Assembly (NCBI GenBank): GCA_023525915.1
Contig: CP026657.1
Location: 868,001 to 932,000 of the forward strand
Origin: Acetispira formosa (nom. nud.)
GTDB taxonomy: Bacteria; Desulfobacterota; Desulfarculia; Adiutricales; Adiutricaceae
Length of the DNA: 64,000 bases
Reading direction: 5' to 3'
Below are positions 1 through 7,004 of the stretch, in pieces. Position 1 is the stretch's first letter; each line of letters starts with the position of its first letter. The translations under genes and the position numbers were made by a program. A model generated the notes under the pieces. The model worked only from the letters and a program-made list of their open reading frames with translations, made no database searches and was not told the origin of the DNA.

Positions 1-60
1 AATAAGATGAGTGGACTTATGACGACTCAGTGGAAAGATTTACCTGCTGTTCAGGCTTAG
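1..60 (+). CDS. umuC: 3' end of umuC-like gene (cut by window start)
   Basis: The first 60 bases encode the last 19 residues of a reading frame that ends in TAG at 58-60 (NKMSGLMTTQWKDLP...). The same peptide ends the longer umuC-like fragment at 5739-6027, which shows the C-terminal tail typical of UmuC, the catalytic subunit of error-prone DNA polymerase V (a DUF4113-like tail with MRR...K.S...TT.W.DLP). Only the tail is visible, so integrity cannot be judged. It converges on the collagen-like gene that ends five bases downstream, the same arrangement as at 6027/6031. Confidence 0.6.
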   Translation, partial: NKMSGLMTTQWKDLPAVQA

Positions 61-65
61 AGCTG

Positions 66-1532
66 TTACTCGTTTTTGGTGTAATATAACGTAACATAAC
101 CATAATAAAGGTGCGCCCCAGCATTTTCGGTTTGAATCTGGATGTTATCACCGATGGTATATACAGAGACATCGTTCGCTTTGTAATCCAGACCACATGC
201 AAATGGAAGAGGTATCGTGTCACTCTTGTTATCTCTTCTTTGTGCCCAGCCAGTAATTTCAATCACCGCTTTCAATGAAGCGATATTATGAGGTAACTTT
301 TTAATAGATAAGGCCGCCGTGGGTAAGTAGCCGCAATCATATGTTCGTACATAGATTTTGCGGGCCACACCATCATCAGAAATGCGGTCCCAGCGGCCGG
401 TCCACTGCTCATCATAGGAAAGATCGGGCTCTGAAGCGGCGCGGGCCAATTGGGTAATGATGACGATGCCTTCCTGGCCATCCAAACCTGCTGTCAGGGA
501 TGTCCAGGTGGCTTGATTGGCGGCATAAGTACTTGAGCCGGAATTGCCGCCGCCACCGAATCCACACCAGCCGCTCCCGCCGGATGCTATCCTGCTCTTT
601 AAGGAACTGGCGGTGGATTCCATTCTGTCAACCATAATAACTTTTCCAGGCCTTCCGTTCGGAGTGCCGCCCTCGGCCAAGCTGGAATCGGTAATGCTGT
701 GAATCTTGGCCTTCCCCCCGGATGCTGTCAATACACGCGCTCCGATTGTCAGTGATGTATCTCCACCATCTTCCGGCACATGATTTCCACCTTGGTTCTC
801 CCAAAAGCCACCCTGGCCGCCGCTTCCAATTATAACATCGGCCTGGTCTCCTTTTTCCAGGTTAATCAAATAGAAAGTGACACCTCCACCGCCACCGCCT
901 TTTAAATAGTAATCACTGCTTGTGCTGTAACTTGCAGTTGAGCCGCCGCCGCCGGCGCCAACAATCTCAAAAAGATATTCGCCGCCTTCAGGTGCGGTCC
1001 AGACGCCGCTTTCCCGGATGATCTCTTTGCCTTTGATGGCGCAGCCCAGAAGCTTTTCGGCCAGGGCCTGATCAATCAGTTCCGGCAACTGGCTGAAATC
1101 ACCATCACCAGGCTCACCCTTGTCACCTTTAGGGCCTTGTGGCCCTATAGGCCCGGCAGGCCCGGCGGCACCTGTGTCGCCCTTCGGCCCCTGCGGACCA
1201 GTGGGGCCAGCCGGGCCAGCATCACCTTTCTCACTCTTCGGCCCCTGTTTGCCCTTGCTATTACCAGACTTGCAGCAACAGTTGTTTTTGTCCAAGTCCT
1301 CTTTATATCTGCGTGAAACTTCGGCCTGAAACAGATCGACATATGGACGAACTTCAATCTCATAGTCTGTTCCCGACAGAAACTTATCAGGGCTGCCATC
1401 ATTATATTCAATCCGGCCGGCATTGTCGTTCCAATAAAGGTTGACCATATTGGCCGGAGCTTGATAATCAAGTTCAATGGTCAGTCCATCCACGTTGATA
1501 AAATTCAAATTGGGAATAACGGTGATTTTCAC
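66..1532 (-). CDS. Collagen-like, glycine-rich tail-fibre/surface protein
   Basis: 488 residues. Order of parts: a unique N-terminal region (1-85) ending in Cys-Cys-Cys; a collagen-like Gly-X-Y stretch (about 94-143) rich in GPQGPKGD; a short helix (SQLPELIDQALAEKLL, 147-162); a glycine-rich beta domain (about 165-365) like those in phage tail fibres; and a C-terminal module (about 370-488) beginning near DLSYDEQWTGRWD and ending YYTKNE. The C-module is shared with four other genes in the first 8.3 kb. Start is GTG at 1532 with AAGGAG about 7 bases upstream. No signal peptide is seen, so a virion or otherwise assembled trimeric fibre is more likely than a Sec-exported protein. Function (receptor binding?) is inferred from architecture only. 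Confidence 0.8.
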   Translation of the reverse strand: MKITVIPNLNFINVDGLTIELDYQAPANMVNLYWNDNAGRIEYNDGSPDKFLSGTDYEIEVRPYVDLFQAEVSRRYKEDLDKNNCCCKSGNSKGKQGPKSEKGDAGPAGPTGPQGPKGDTGAAGPAGPIGPQGPKGDKGEPGDGDFSQLPELIDQALAEKLLGCAIKGKEIIRESGVWTAPEGGEYLFEIVGAGGGGSTASYSTSSDYYLKGGGGGGVTFYLINLEKGDQADVIIGSGGQGGFWENQGGNHVPEDGGDTSLTIGARVLTASGGKAKIHSITDSSLAEGGTPNGRPGKVIMVDRMESTASSLKSRIASGGSGWCGFGGGGNSGSSTYAANQATWTSLTAGLDGQEGIVIITQLARAASEPDLSYDEQWTGRWDRISDDGVARKIYVRTYDCGYLPTAALSIKKLPHNIASLKAVIEITGWAQRRDNKSDTIPLPFACGLDYKANDVSVYTIGDNIQIQTENAGAHLYYGYVTLYYTKNE

Positions 1533-1580
1533 AAGATGCTCCTTTGGTAATATCCCGCCGGAATTGGCGGCTACATAAGG

Positions 1581-1627
1581 ACTATACTGTTTTTAAGCCT
1601 CCAACCTGACCCGGACAAATGTCCAGG
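1581..1627 (-). promoter_or_regulatory. Promoter/operator of collagen-like gene 1
   Basis: On the minus strand an imperfect inverted repeat (CCTGGACA-TT-TGTCCGG) runs into GGGTCA at 1612-1607, and a -10-like TATAGT lies at 1586-1581. The 26-nt distance from the start of GGGTCA to the -10 is exactly the same upstream of the genes starting at 3468, 6573 and 8291. No good -35 hexamer is visible, which suggests an activator-dependent or alternative-sigma promoter. A small hairpin (CCGCC..GGCGG) sits in the leader at about 1556-1571. Confidence 0.55.
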
Positions 1628-1868
1628 CAAAACGATCTTGACATTGATGCTTACTTATGATTTACTTTTGTTACGGTACTCAAAATACCTTCGAGCGGTC
1701 GCACACCCGCATTATGTGCTTTTTTTGTGTCTTGTATGAGAGAGAAGTATCTTTTTGCCGGGTGTGGGCTAATACAATACCTTTAGGGGAAATACGTCCG
1801 CAGTTCTCGAAGCTGTTTTGAGCACCCGGCCCTTAATATGGGCTAATCAAAAAACTTCGAGGTGCCTT

Positions 1869-2825
1869 ATGTTTCAAGAAAATCCCTCCAACCTGTCCCC
1901 CGTCATCTCTTTGGTTAATGATCAACCTCGCACGCTGTCTACTGACGTGGCCTCCTACTTTGGTAAGCGCCACGACAATGTCATGCGTCAAATCCGCAGA
2001 ATCATTGCTGATAGCCCAGAAAGATTTCATGCCCTCAATTTTGAGGAGATGTATGTCGATGTCCAAATCGGCAATGGCGCAACCCGCAAAGAACCGGCCT
2101 ACAGCATGACAAAAGACGGCTTTACCCTCTTGGCAATGGGCTTCACTGGTCCCAAGGCCCTTCAGTTCAAGATCAGTTACATTGAAGCGTTTACATGGAT
2201 GGAAAAGAAGCTCATAAAGGTCAGCCAGACTCCCTTCCAGCTAACTGGAGATAACAGGCCGAAAGAAGCCAAAAGCACAGTAGCTGACCGCAAGCCCCTT
2301 AAAGACCTAATCAACACCTGGGTCAACATCGCCCCGCTGGGCCCCCCGCAAGCCTGGAAGCAGGTTAAAGCCGCTTTTGGCGTGACCTTGGCTGAGGAAC
2401 TGACTGTCGGCCAGATTGCCCCTGCTTGTGCCTGGGTGCAGGAGCGTATCGACTCCATTCAGCAGACCATCACCGCCGCTGTTGCCTCACAGTCGACCGA
2501 TGCTGTCTTACCCCGGCTGAAAGAACCAGTAATCGATCACAGACAACGAACCAGAGCGATGTTTAAGGGTTCACTTATCGTTGCGGGACTGAATTCCACA
2601 GATAAAGGTATCAATGAGTTTTTCACTTTCTACAACGATATGCTGAAAAAGCTCAAAGCACAGGATTGCGATAAAGTCGCCATGGACCGACTGTGCGCCC
2701 TGATCGATGTGTTTCGGCCATATGTGGCCGCGTTCAGCATGTTGCGTCTCTTTGTGGAAAGTTTAGTTGAACAGGCACTTGCGGCGATGGATTTGATGAC
2801 CGCCATGCAGAACCAACACGCATGA
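1869..2825 (+). CDS. Rha-family phage regulatory protein
   Basis: 318 residues from the ATG at 1869, which has GAGGTG five bases upstream; upstream in-frame codons exist but lack an RBS. The N-terminal domain (about 10-115) matches the Rha pattern: TLSTDVASYFGKRHDNVMRQI, then FEEMYVDVQIGNGATRKEPAYSMTKDGFTLLAMGFTG, then KISYIEAFTWMEKKL. Residues about 145-205 resemble the ORF6C-type C-terminal domain of phage anti-repressors. The last 100 residues contain the segment that survives in the two decayed copies at 5203-5283 and 6679-6910. Rha proteins are known from temperate phages and act in lysogeny control or host interference; the precise role here is inferred. It converges on the collagen-like gene at 2917 across a terminator. 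Confidence 0.85.
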   Translation: MFQENPSNLSPVISLVNDQPRTLSTDVASYFGKRHDNVMRQIRRIIADSPERFHALNFEEMYVDVQIGNGATRKEPAYSMTKDGFTLLAMGFTGPKALQFKISYIEAFTWMEKKLIKVSQTPFQLTGDNRPKEAKSTVADRKPLKDLINTWVNIAPLGPPQAWKQVKAAFGVTLAEELTVGQIAPACAWVQERIDSIQQTITAAVASQSTDAVLPRLKEPVIDHRQRTRAMFKGSLIVAGLNSTDKGINEFFTFYNDMLKKLKAQDCDKVAMDRLCALIDVFRPYVAAFSMLRLFVESLVEQALAAMDLMTAMQNQHA

Positions 2826-2839
2826 TCTTTATGCAGAAA

Positions 2840-2866
2840 AGCCCGCAAGCTTTGCGCTTGCGGGCT
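2840..2866 (-). terminator. Intrinsic terminator, copy 1 of 3
   Basis: Perfect 11-bp stem AGCCCGCAAGC / GCTTGCGGGCT with a 5-nt loop, followed on the minus strand by TTTTCTG. It ends the collagen-like gene at 2917. A second hairpin with an ATCTCAC/GTGAGAT-type stem lies between it and the stop codon. The pair recurs almost unchanged at 5302-5365 and 6929-6992. Confidence 0.85.
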
Positions 2867-2916
2867 GTCAGCAGTCTCACATTAAAGAGGGTGGGGTGAG
2901 ATTGATGCGGGGCTTG

Positions 2917-3468
2917 TCATTCGTTTTTTGTGTAATAGATAGTTACAAAGACTTTCGCGCCCCCATGAGATACGCTCATGACCTGACCGGTTCTTATGGC
3001 GACATTTATACCGCTTACATAGAGAGCGATATTATTGTCAGCATGTAACGGGTAGGCGTGAGGCAATTCAAAAAAAGTGACATTGTCATATGGTGATTCA
3101 ACAATGCCATGCAGTTTTTTAATAGCCCGCAAACTCTGAATATTATGTGCAACAGACTTGGTTGACTTATCTGGTAGTTCCCCACAATCAACCGTTTTCA
3201 CATAAATTTTCTTCGGCCCGTCAGGGTCGGTTCGATCATAGGCACCGGTAAACTGTTCATCAAATGAGATGTCCAGTATACCGCCGGTTCCGGGGTCGCC
3301 CTTGTCGCCCTTCGGCCCCTGCGGGCCAGTGGGGCCAGGAAGCCCACCTTCCGGGCATTCGCAATTGCTGCCTTCGCCGGGATTGCTTTCAGATTCGCAG
3401 TCACAGTTTTGATGTTTATGGCCGTTGATGATTTGAAGCTGAGCGCCGGGTTTCACAATGATATTCAT
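2917..3468 (-). CDS. Short collagen-like protein with shared C-module
   Basis: 183 residues from the ATG at 3468 (GGAG 6 nt upstream in GGAGCTTACTATG). The N-terminus (MNIIVKPGAQLQIINGHKH, then CDCE and CEC cysteines, residues 1-40) is nearly the same as in the gene starting at 8291. A very short Gly-X-Y stretch (about 42-62) leads directly into the C-module (about 65-183, DISFDEQFTGAYDRTDPDG to YYTKNE). The glycine-rich middle domain of its larger relatives is absent, so this is the minimal version of the family. Confidence 0.8.
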   Translation of the reverse strand: MNIIVKPGAQLQIINGHKHQNCDCESESNPGEGSNCECPEGGLPGPTGPQGPKGDKGDPGTGGILDISFDEQFTGAYDRTDPDGPKKIYVKTVDCGELPDKSTKSVAHNIQSLRAIKKLHGIVESPYDNVTFFELPHAYPLHADNNIALYVSGINVAIRTGQVMSVSHGGAKVFVTIYYTKNE

Positions 3469-3519
3469 AGTAAGCTCCTCAAAGAAGGTTAAGGCGGGCC
3501 GACCATCGGCCACGTATCA

Positions 3520-3566
3520 ACCATACTAAAAAGAGACGGTGAGCATGACCCGGACATTTATCCAGA
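3520..3566 (-). promoter_or_regulatory. Promoter/operator of collagen-like gene 2
   Basis: Same geometry as the other three: GGGTCA at 3551-3546 and -10 TATGGT at 3525-3520, 26 nt from GGGTCA start to the -10. The inverted repeat is degenerate here (CCGGACA-TT-TATCCAG). The leader hairpin has different bases (GGCCGA-N3-TCGGCC at about 3497-3511), so the hairpin is kept while its sequence is not. Confidence 0.5.
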
Positions 3567-3641
3567 TCATATTGCGACTATTTGAGTGAGAAACATCGCA
3601 ACTTCTTCAGGATGTCAGGGGCATAGGGTTCAGCGCGATAT

Positions 3642-4121
3642 TTATTCGGCACTCGCCGAAAAACGCTTTATATCGCTTTCCAGTAAGTCTTCATAGGGCA
3701 GATATATTTCGCGCGGCACTTCCTTGCCGATAGATATTGCCCGCCAGATAGGGATACATATAAGATCGGATATTTGTTTATTGGACATGTTGTTTATCTC
3801 AGAAATGGCTTCATCCAAAAACTGATTATCTTCATCGGTAAAGGCTGACTCCCCTTCAATCGTATCCAGGAAACAGCATGATATTTTGATGCCGGTTTGG
3901 GTTTTGACAAATGAGGCCCTGGTTATGAAGTGGCCTCTTCGGCAAAAAGAATTAATCTCGGCTTTCAGCAATGCTGCCGCGCATTTTTCGTCATTCATGG
4001 TACTCAGAGAAAACATAATAGTCCTTACAATTTTGCCGACGGTTATTTTTTCATCTTCGCCGCAGTTTTCCCACTGAAGCAGGATAGAGGGAGCCAACTC
4101 TTTAATATCATAAGTGCTCAT
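3642..4121 (-). CDS. Hypothetical protein, possible SocA/Panacea-like
   Basis: 159 residues, MSTYDIKELAPSILLQW to IKRFSASAE. I do not recognise it securely. The C-terminal half (residues about 105-145: NMSNKQISDLI...WRAISIGKEVPREIYLPYE) faintly recalls DUF4065/Panacea (SocA antitoxin) proteins, where a LS..H...PW..A..GE.I.YE pattern occurs. There is no membrane segment or signal. It lies in the phage-like array, about 80 bases upstream of the next minus-strand gene's stop. The domain guess is weak; that it is a gene is fairly likely from length and amino-acid composition. Confidence 0.5.
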   Translation of the reverse strand: MSTYDIKELAPSILLQWENCGEDEKITVGKIVRTIMFSLSTMNDEKCAAALLKAEINSFCRRGHFITRASFVKTQTGIKISCCFLDTIEGESAFTDEDNQFLDEAISEINNMSNKQISDLICIPIWRAISIGKEVPREIYLPYEDLLESDIKRFSASAE

Positions 4122-4204
4122 TATGGTCTTTGTTGATCAATTTTGATTACGCCCCCTTTGGTCGGAACTAGTCGCATTGCGAGTATGGAAGGAGCCTGAG
4201 AGGG

Positions 4205-5041
4205 CTATGTGGTGGGACGGAATGGCGTGCCGGAATAAGCCATAGCCAAGCCGGCTTCAGCGGTGCCATATTCTATCTCGACCGGCTGGACTCTTCGGCG
4301 GTTCTGGTCGTCAAGTTGGTCGTCATGACTGAGGCCCGGCAACCTGATGGGTAGCCGACCGAGATTGATTTGGGTACATTTTTGCATAAAATCCAGAATA
4401 ATCTGGATATTATCCTCGTCAGGCGGGGCGAGAAGGGCTTCTTTGACGTAATCCGGGAGCATAATCGCGCATCTCAATGACAGATTTTCCAGGATGGTCC
4501 GCGCCTGTTCAGTCTGGTTGCCGACATCGGCTGGCACCGGTAACTGCCCGCTGAGGGACTTTAGTTTCTGGTTGGCATCTCTCAGCCGTTCATGCATCTG
4601 AGACAATTCCGCCGATTGCCGGGCCAGACAACTTTCCAGTTCCGTCACCCGCAGATTGGAACAGGCATTCCAGCTATTTAGATAGGCCTCGGCCAATTGT
4701 CCATCAAAACCTGCCTGACTGAGGCTTTCCAGGATGATATTACGGCCAGCACCGGCCGACTCCAGAATGTAGCCGCGGTTTGCCGCAAATCCGGGGTTGA
4801 CCACATAGTCAAAGCCGGCGAAGCTGGTCACTTTGGTCGTACCCACCGAGCCCACATCATTGCCGCCCATGGCCCATGAGAAGCCTGTGCCGCCCATGGG
4901 GCCAGCCGAAGATATGCCGTGACCAGCCGCATTGGAAACAGCTTTCATGATGTCCGGCGGGTTTTTGAAAATATCTGTCACCTGACCCAGAGCCGGAATA
5001 TCCGCCACTTTTTTAAAGAGATCGAAGGGTTCCGTCACCAC
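4205..5041 (-). CDS. Hypothetical protein with central coiled coil
   Basis: 278 residues starting at GTG 5041, within the end of the small upstream gene (GTGGTGA overlap), so translation is probably coupled. Residues 1-90 are Gly/Ala/Pro rich with short hydrophobic patches; residues about 128-165 (RVTELESCLARQSAELSQMHERLRDANQKL) form a probable coiled coil; the rest is alpha-helical and polar. I recognise no family. Its place between tail-fibre-like genes suggests a phage or injected-structure protein, but nothing in the sequence proves that. Confidence 0.55.
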   Translation of the reverse strand: MVTEPFDLFKKVADIPALGQVTDIFKNPPDIMKAVSNAAGHGISSAGPMGGTGFSWAMGGNDVGSVGTTKVTSFAGFDYVVNPGFAANRGYILESAGAGRNIILESLSQAGFDGQLAEAYLNSWNACSNLRVTELESCLARQSAELSQMHERLRDANQKLKSLSGQLPVPADVGNQTEQARTILENLSLRCAIMLPDYVKEALLAPPDEDNIQIILDFMQKCTQINLGRLPIRLPGLSHDDQLDDQNRRRVQPVEIEYGTAEAGLAMAYSGTPFRPTT

Positions 5042-5193
5042 TTTTTCAGGTCGCCCACAACACCCATAAGAATTTCACCTACGGCCGGGAAACCAGGGAT
5101 TTTAGGCAAATCCGGCAGTCCACGTCCTTCCCGCTGTCCAATTATCGGAGGCGTAGCGGGGCCTATAATCGGCGGGGTAGCAGTGCTGGACAT
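5035..5193 (-). CDS. Small proline/glycine-rich ORF, coupled to next gene
   Basis: 52 residues from the ATG at 5193. It contains a repeated PPIIGPATPPIIGQ motif and ends LMGVVGDLKKW. Its stop overlaps the GTG start of the 278-residue gene. No convincing RBS precedes the ATG, and the DNA just upstream (5203-5283) belongs to a decayed rha copy on the other strand. The original 5' end has therefore probably been cut off by the rearrangement. Confidence 0.4.
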   Translation of the reverse strand: MSSTATPPIIGPATPPIIGQREGRGLPDLPKIPGFPAVGEILMGVVGDLKKW

Positions 5194-5202
5194 ATCGAAA
5201 GA

Positions 5203-5283
5203 CTGTCTTTTAATGGAAGGGCTGGTCAATCAGACTCTTGCGGGTTATGAGATAATCTACTCTATGCAAGGTCAAAGAGTGTA
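5203..5283 (+). pseudogene. Fragment of rha-like gene (C-terminal end)
   Basis: Encodes only the final residues of the Rha-like family (CLLMEGLVNQTLAGYEIIYSM...RV, stop TAG at 5281-5283), nearly identical to the end of the other decayed copy at 6679-6910 and alignable to the C-terminus of the intact gene ending at 2825. No start or DNA-binding part remains. It is followed by the same terminator and a collagen-like gene on the other strand, as in the other two copies. Confidence 0.75.
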
Positions 5284-5301
5284 GAGTCGCACCGACAGAA
5301 A

Positions 5302-5328
5302 AGCCCGCAAGCTTTGCGCTTGCGGGCT
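5302..5328 (-). terminator. Intrinsic terminator, copy 2 of 3
   Basis: Same 11-bp stem AGCCCGCAAGC / GCTTGCGGGCT as at 2840 and 6929, followed on the minus strand by TTTTCTG. It lies downstream of the truncated collagen-like gene ending at 5379. Confidence 0.85.
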
Positions 5329-5378
5329 ACCAGCAATCTCACACGAGAGGGAGTGGCGTGAGATATGTGCTGTGCTGG

Positions 5379-5735
5379 TTACTCGTTTTTGGTGTAATAA
5401 ATAGTAACTCTGGCAAAGGTATTTAACCATGCATCAATATCAATGTTAATCATGATAGCATTCTCTTTAACCAACCAGAGAATGCTAACATTATGTGAGC
5501 CATTTAAATTGCCATTGATATGAGGGAGGGCAGCGGTATAGCTAGAAGGCAAAACCAGCCTCCCTCTGATTTCAAGGCATTCTTTGATGTTTTCTATCCC
5601 CGTAGGCGTATTCTTTTTTCCACCTGTAACCAGTTTTCCACAATCTATGGTTTTAACGTAGATTTTTTTAGGGCCGTCCGGGTCAGTTTGATCATAGGTA
5701 CCGGTCCACTGCTCTTCGTAAGAAAAATCCAGCAT
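5379..5735 (-). pseudogene. 5'-truncated collagen-like gene (C-module only)
   Basis: 118 residues covering only the shared C-module: MLDFSYEEQWTGTYDQTDPDG to YYTKNE. In the intact relatives this module is preceded by an N-terminal domain and Gly-X-Y repeats; here homology stops at about 5735, exactly where a umuC-like fragment on the other strand begins. The in-frame ATG at 5735 looks fortuitous and has no RBS. The junction marks a recombination or deletion breakpoint. The module itself is intact, so it could be a silent donor for gene conversion (inference). Confidence 0.75.
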
Positions 5736-5738
5736 GGG

Positions 5739-6027
5739 GCGCTGCTATGAGCCTGGACACGGCTTCATGAAGGGCGGCATTATGCTCTATGAACTGAGCG
5801 AAGCTGACCGCCGCCAGATGACGTTAATGGAAGCCGCTGTCCAGCCTGGCCAGGAAAAGAAAAGAGCCCTGATGAGGGCTCTTGATAAGGTTAATGACAA
5901 GTATGGCCGGGACTCTATGCGCTCTCTCTCCCAGGGGCCGAGTGAGGCCTTTTGGCACATGCGTCGCAATAAGATGAGTGGCCTTATGACTACCCAATGG
6001 AAAGATTTGCCCTCAGCCTGGGCTTAG
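5739..6027 (+). pseudogene. umuC: Duplicated umuC 3' fragment
   Basis: About 95 codons matching the C-terminal end of UmuC (polymerase V catalytic subunit): PGHGFMKGGIMLYELSE, then RALMRALDKVNDKYGRDSMRSLSQG, then WHMRRNKMSGLMTTQWKDLP, stop TAG at 6025-6027. UmuC is normally about 420 residues, and the polymerase palm and fingers are missing here. The last 19 codons closely match bases 1-60, so this is a second copy of the gene that runs off the left edge. It abuts the truncated collagen-like module at about 5735 and converges on another collagen-like gene at 6031. Confidence 0.75.
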
Positions 6028-6030
6028 CGG

Positions 6031-6573
6031 TTACTCGTTTTTGGTATATTCAAGAGTAGCCCTCCATATTGTATAGAGGCTATAGTCGCCCCGGCACTGA
6101 AATTGCAAGATTTCAGCCACCCGCACAACATCAACTGAAATCATTGAATTTACCGCAGCGAAAGGGAAAACCCTATTATGAAAATAAGGTGGCTGCACCG
6201 ACCTCATAAAGCCATTGATATTCAGTATTGACCGAAGGTTGACAATGTTATGGGGCACATCTTTATGGCTGTCATTCGGCATAGAGCCACAGTCAATGGT
6301 TTTAACGTAAATTTTACGCGCAACGCCATCAGGATCGGTACGGTCCCAGCGGCCGGTCCACTGCTCTTCAAATGACAGGTCAGGCTCCGTGACGGATGTC
6401 TGGTTTCCTAGACGCCGGCTGATATCTTTGAAATTTCTGTCCAGTTGGCAAAGCAATTCTTCATAGCTGATCAAGTCAGGGTTGAGCCTGTACTCATGAT
6501 CTTGTTCGGCACAGGGCCGGGCGCCCCAAACAAGAGAATTGGGGCCATGGTGGCTGTGGTTTGATTCAGACAT
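6031..6573 (-). CDS. Non-collagenous member of shared C-module family
   Basis: 180 residues. The N-terminal 65 residues (MSESNHSHHGPNSLVWGARP, then a helical segment ISYEELLCQLDRNFKDISRRLG) are unlike the other members and have no Gly-X-Y repeats. From about residue 68 it carries the common C-module (DLSFEEQWTGRWDRTDPDGVARKIYVKTIDCG to EYTKNE). It has the same promoter geometry as its relatives. The head is therefore exchanged while the C-module is kept, as in fibre proteins that swap anchors or tips. Confidence 0.75.
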   Translation of the reverse strand: MSESNHSHHGPNSLVWGARPCAEQDHEYRLNPDLISYEELLCQLDRNFKDISRRLGNQTSVTEPDLSFEEQWTGRWDRTDPDGVARKIYVKTIDCGSMPNDSHKDVPHNIVNLRSILNINGFMRSVQPPYFHNRVFPFAAVNSMISVDVVRVAEILQFQCRGDYSLYTIWRATLEYTKNE

Positions 6574-6623
6574 AATAAACTCCTTTAGTAAATATTCCGC
6601 TGAAATTGGCGGCTACACGAAGC

Positions 6624-6669
6624 AATATACCGCTTATGAACCTCCCATCTGACCCGGACAAATGTCCGG
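6624..6669 (-). promoter_or_regulatory. Promoter/operator of collagen-family gene 4
   Basis: Perfect inverted repeat CCGGACA-AA-TGTCCGG at 6654-6669, GGGTCA at 6655-6650, -10 TATATT at 6629-6624, 26 nt between GGGTCA start and -10. A leader hairpin CCGC..GGCGG lies at about 6597-6612. The operator abuts the decayed rha copy on the other strand. Confidence 0.55.
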
Positions 6670-6678
6670 CAAAACGAT

Positions 6679-6910
6679 TTGGTTAACGATCAACCCCGCA
6701 CCCTCTCCACTGATGTCGCTGTCTATTTTGGTAAGGCTTAAAAACCTGAATGGCAACAAAGAAGCCTTAAAAAGGTTCTGCCACTTGATTGACGCATTTC
6801 GTCCCTATGCCGCCACTCTTAATATGTCCTGTCTTTTAATTGAAGGACTGGTCAATCAGACTCTTGCCGTTTATGAGATAATCTATTCTATGCAGAGTCA
6901 AAGAGTTTAG
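6679..6910 (+). pseudogene. Decayed rha-like gene with internal deletion
   Basis: Starts with DNA matching the intact rha gene (LVNDQPRTLSTDVA-YFGK, 6679-6735), then loses the whole central part and continues in another frame with the C-terminal segment (KRFCHLIDAFRPYAATLNMS...EIIYSM, stop TAG at 6908-6910). The frame change plus the deletion make it non-functional as a regulator. A 82-codon frame from ATG 6662 could produce the C-terminal segment with an unrelated head, but I see no RBS for it. Confidence 0.75.
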
Positions 6911-6928
6911 AGGCACACCGACAGAAAA

Positions 6929-6955
6929 GCCCGCAAGCTTTGCGCTTGCGGGCTG
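6929..6955 (-). terminator. Intrinsic terminator, copy 3 of 3
   Basis: Stem AGCCCGCAAGC / GCTTGCGGGCT with TTTTCTG following on the minus strand; same as 2840 and 5302. It ends the 428-residue collagen-like gene at 7005. Confidence 0.85.
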
Positions 6956-7004
6956 CCAGCAATCTCACCTTAAAGTGGGTGGCGTGAGATAGATGCTGGG
7001 CTGG

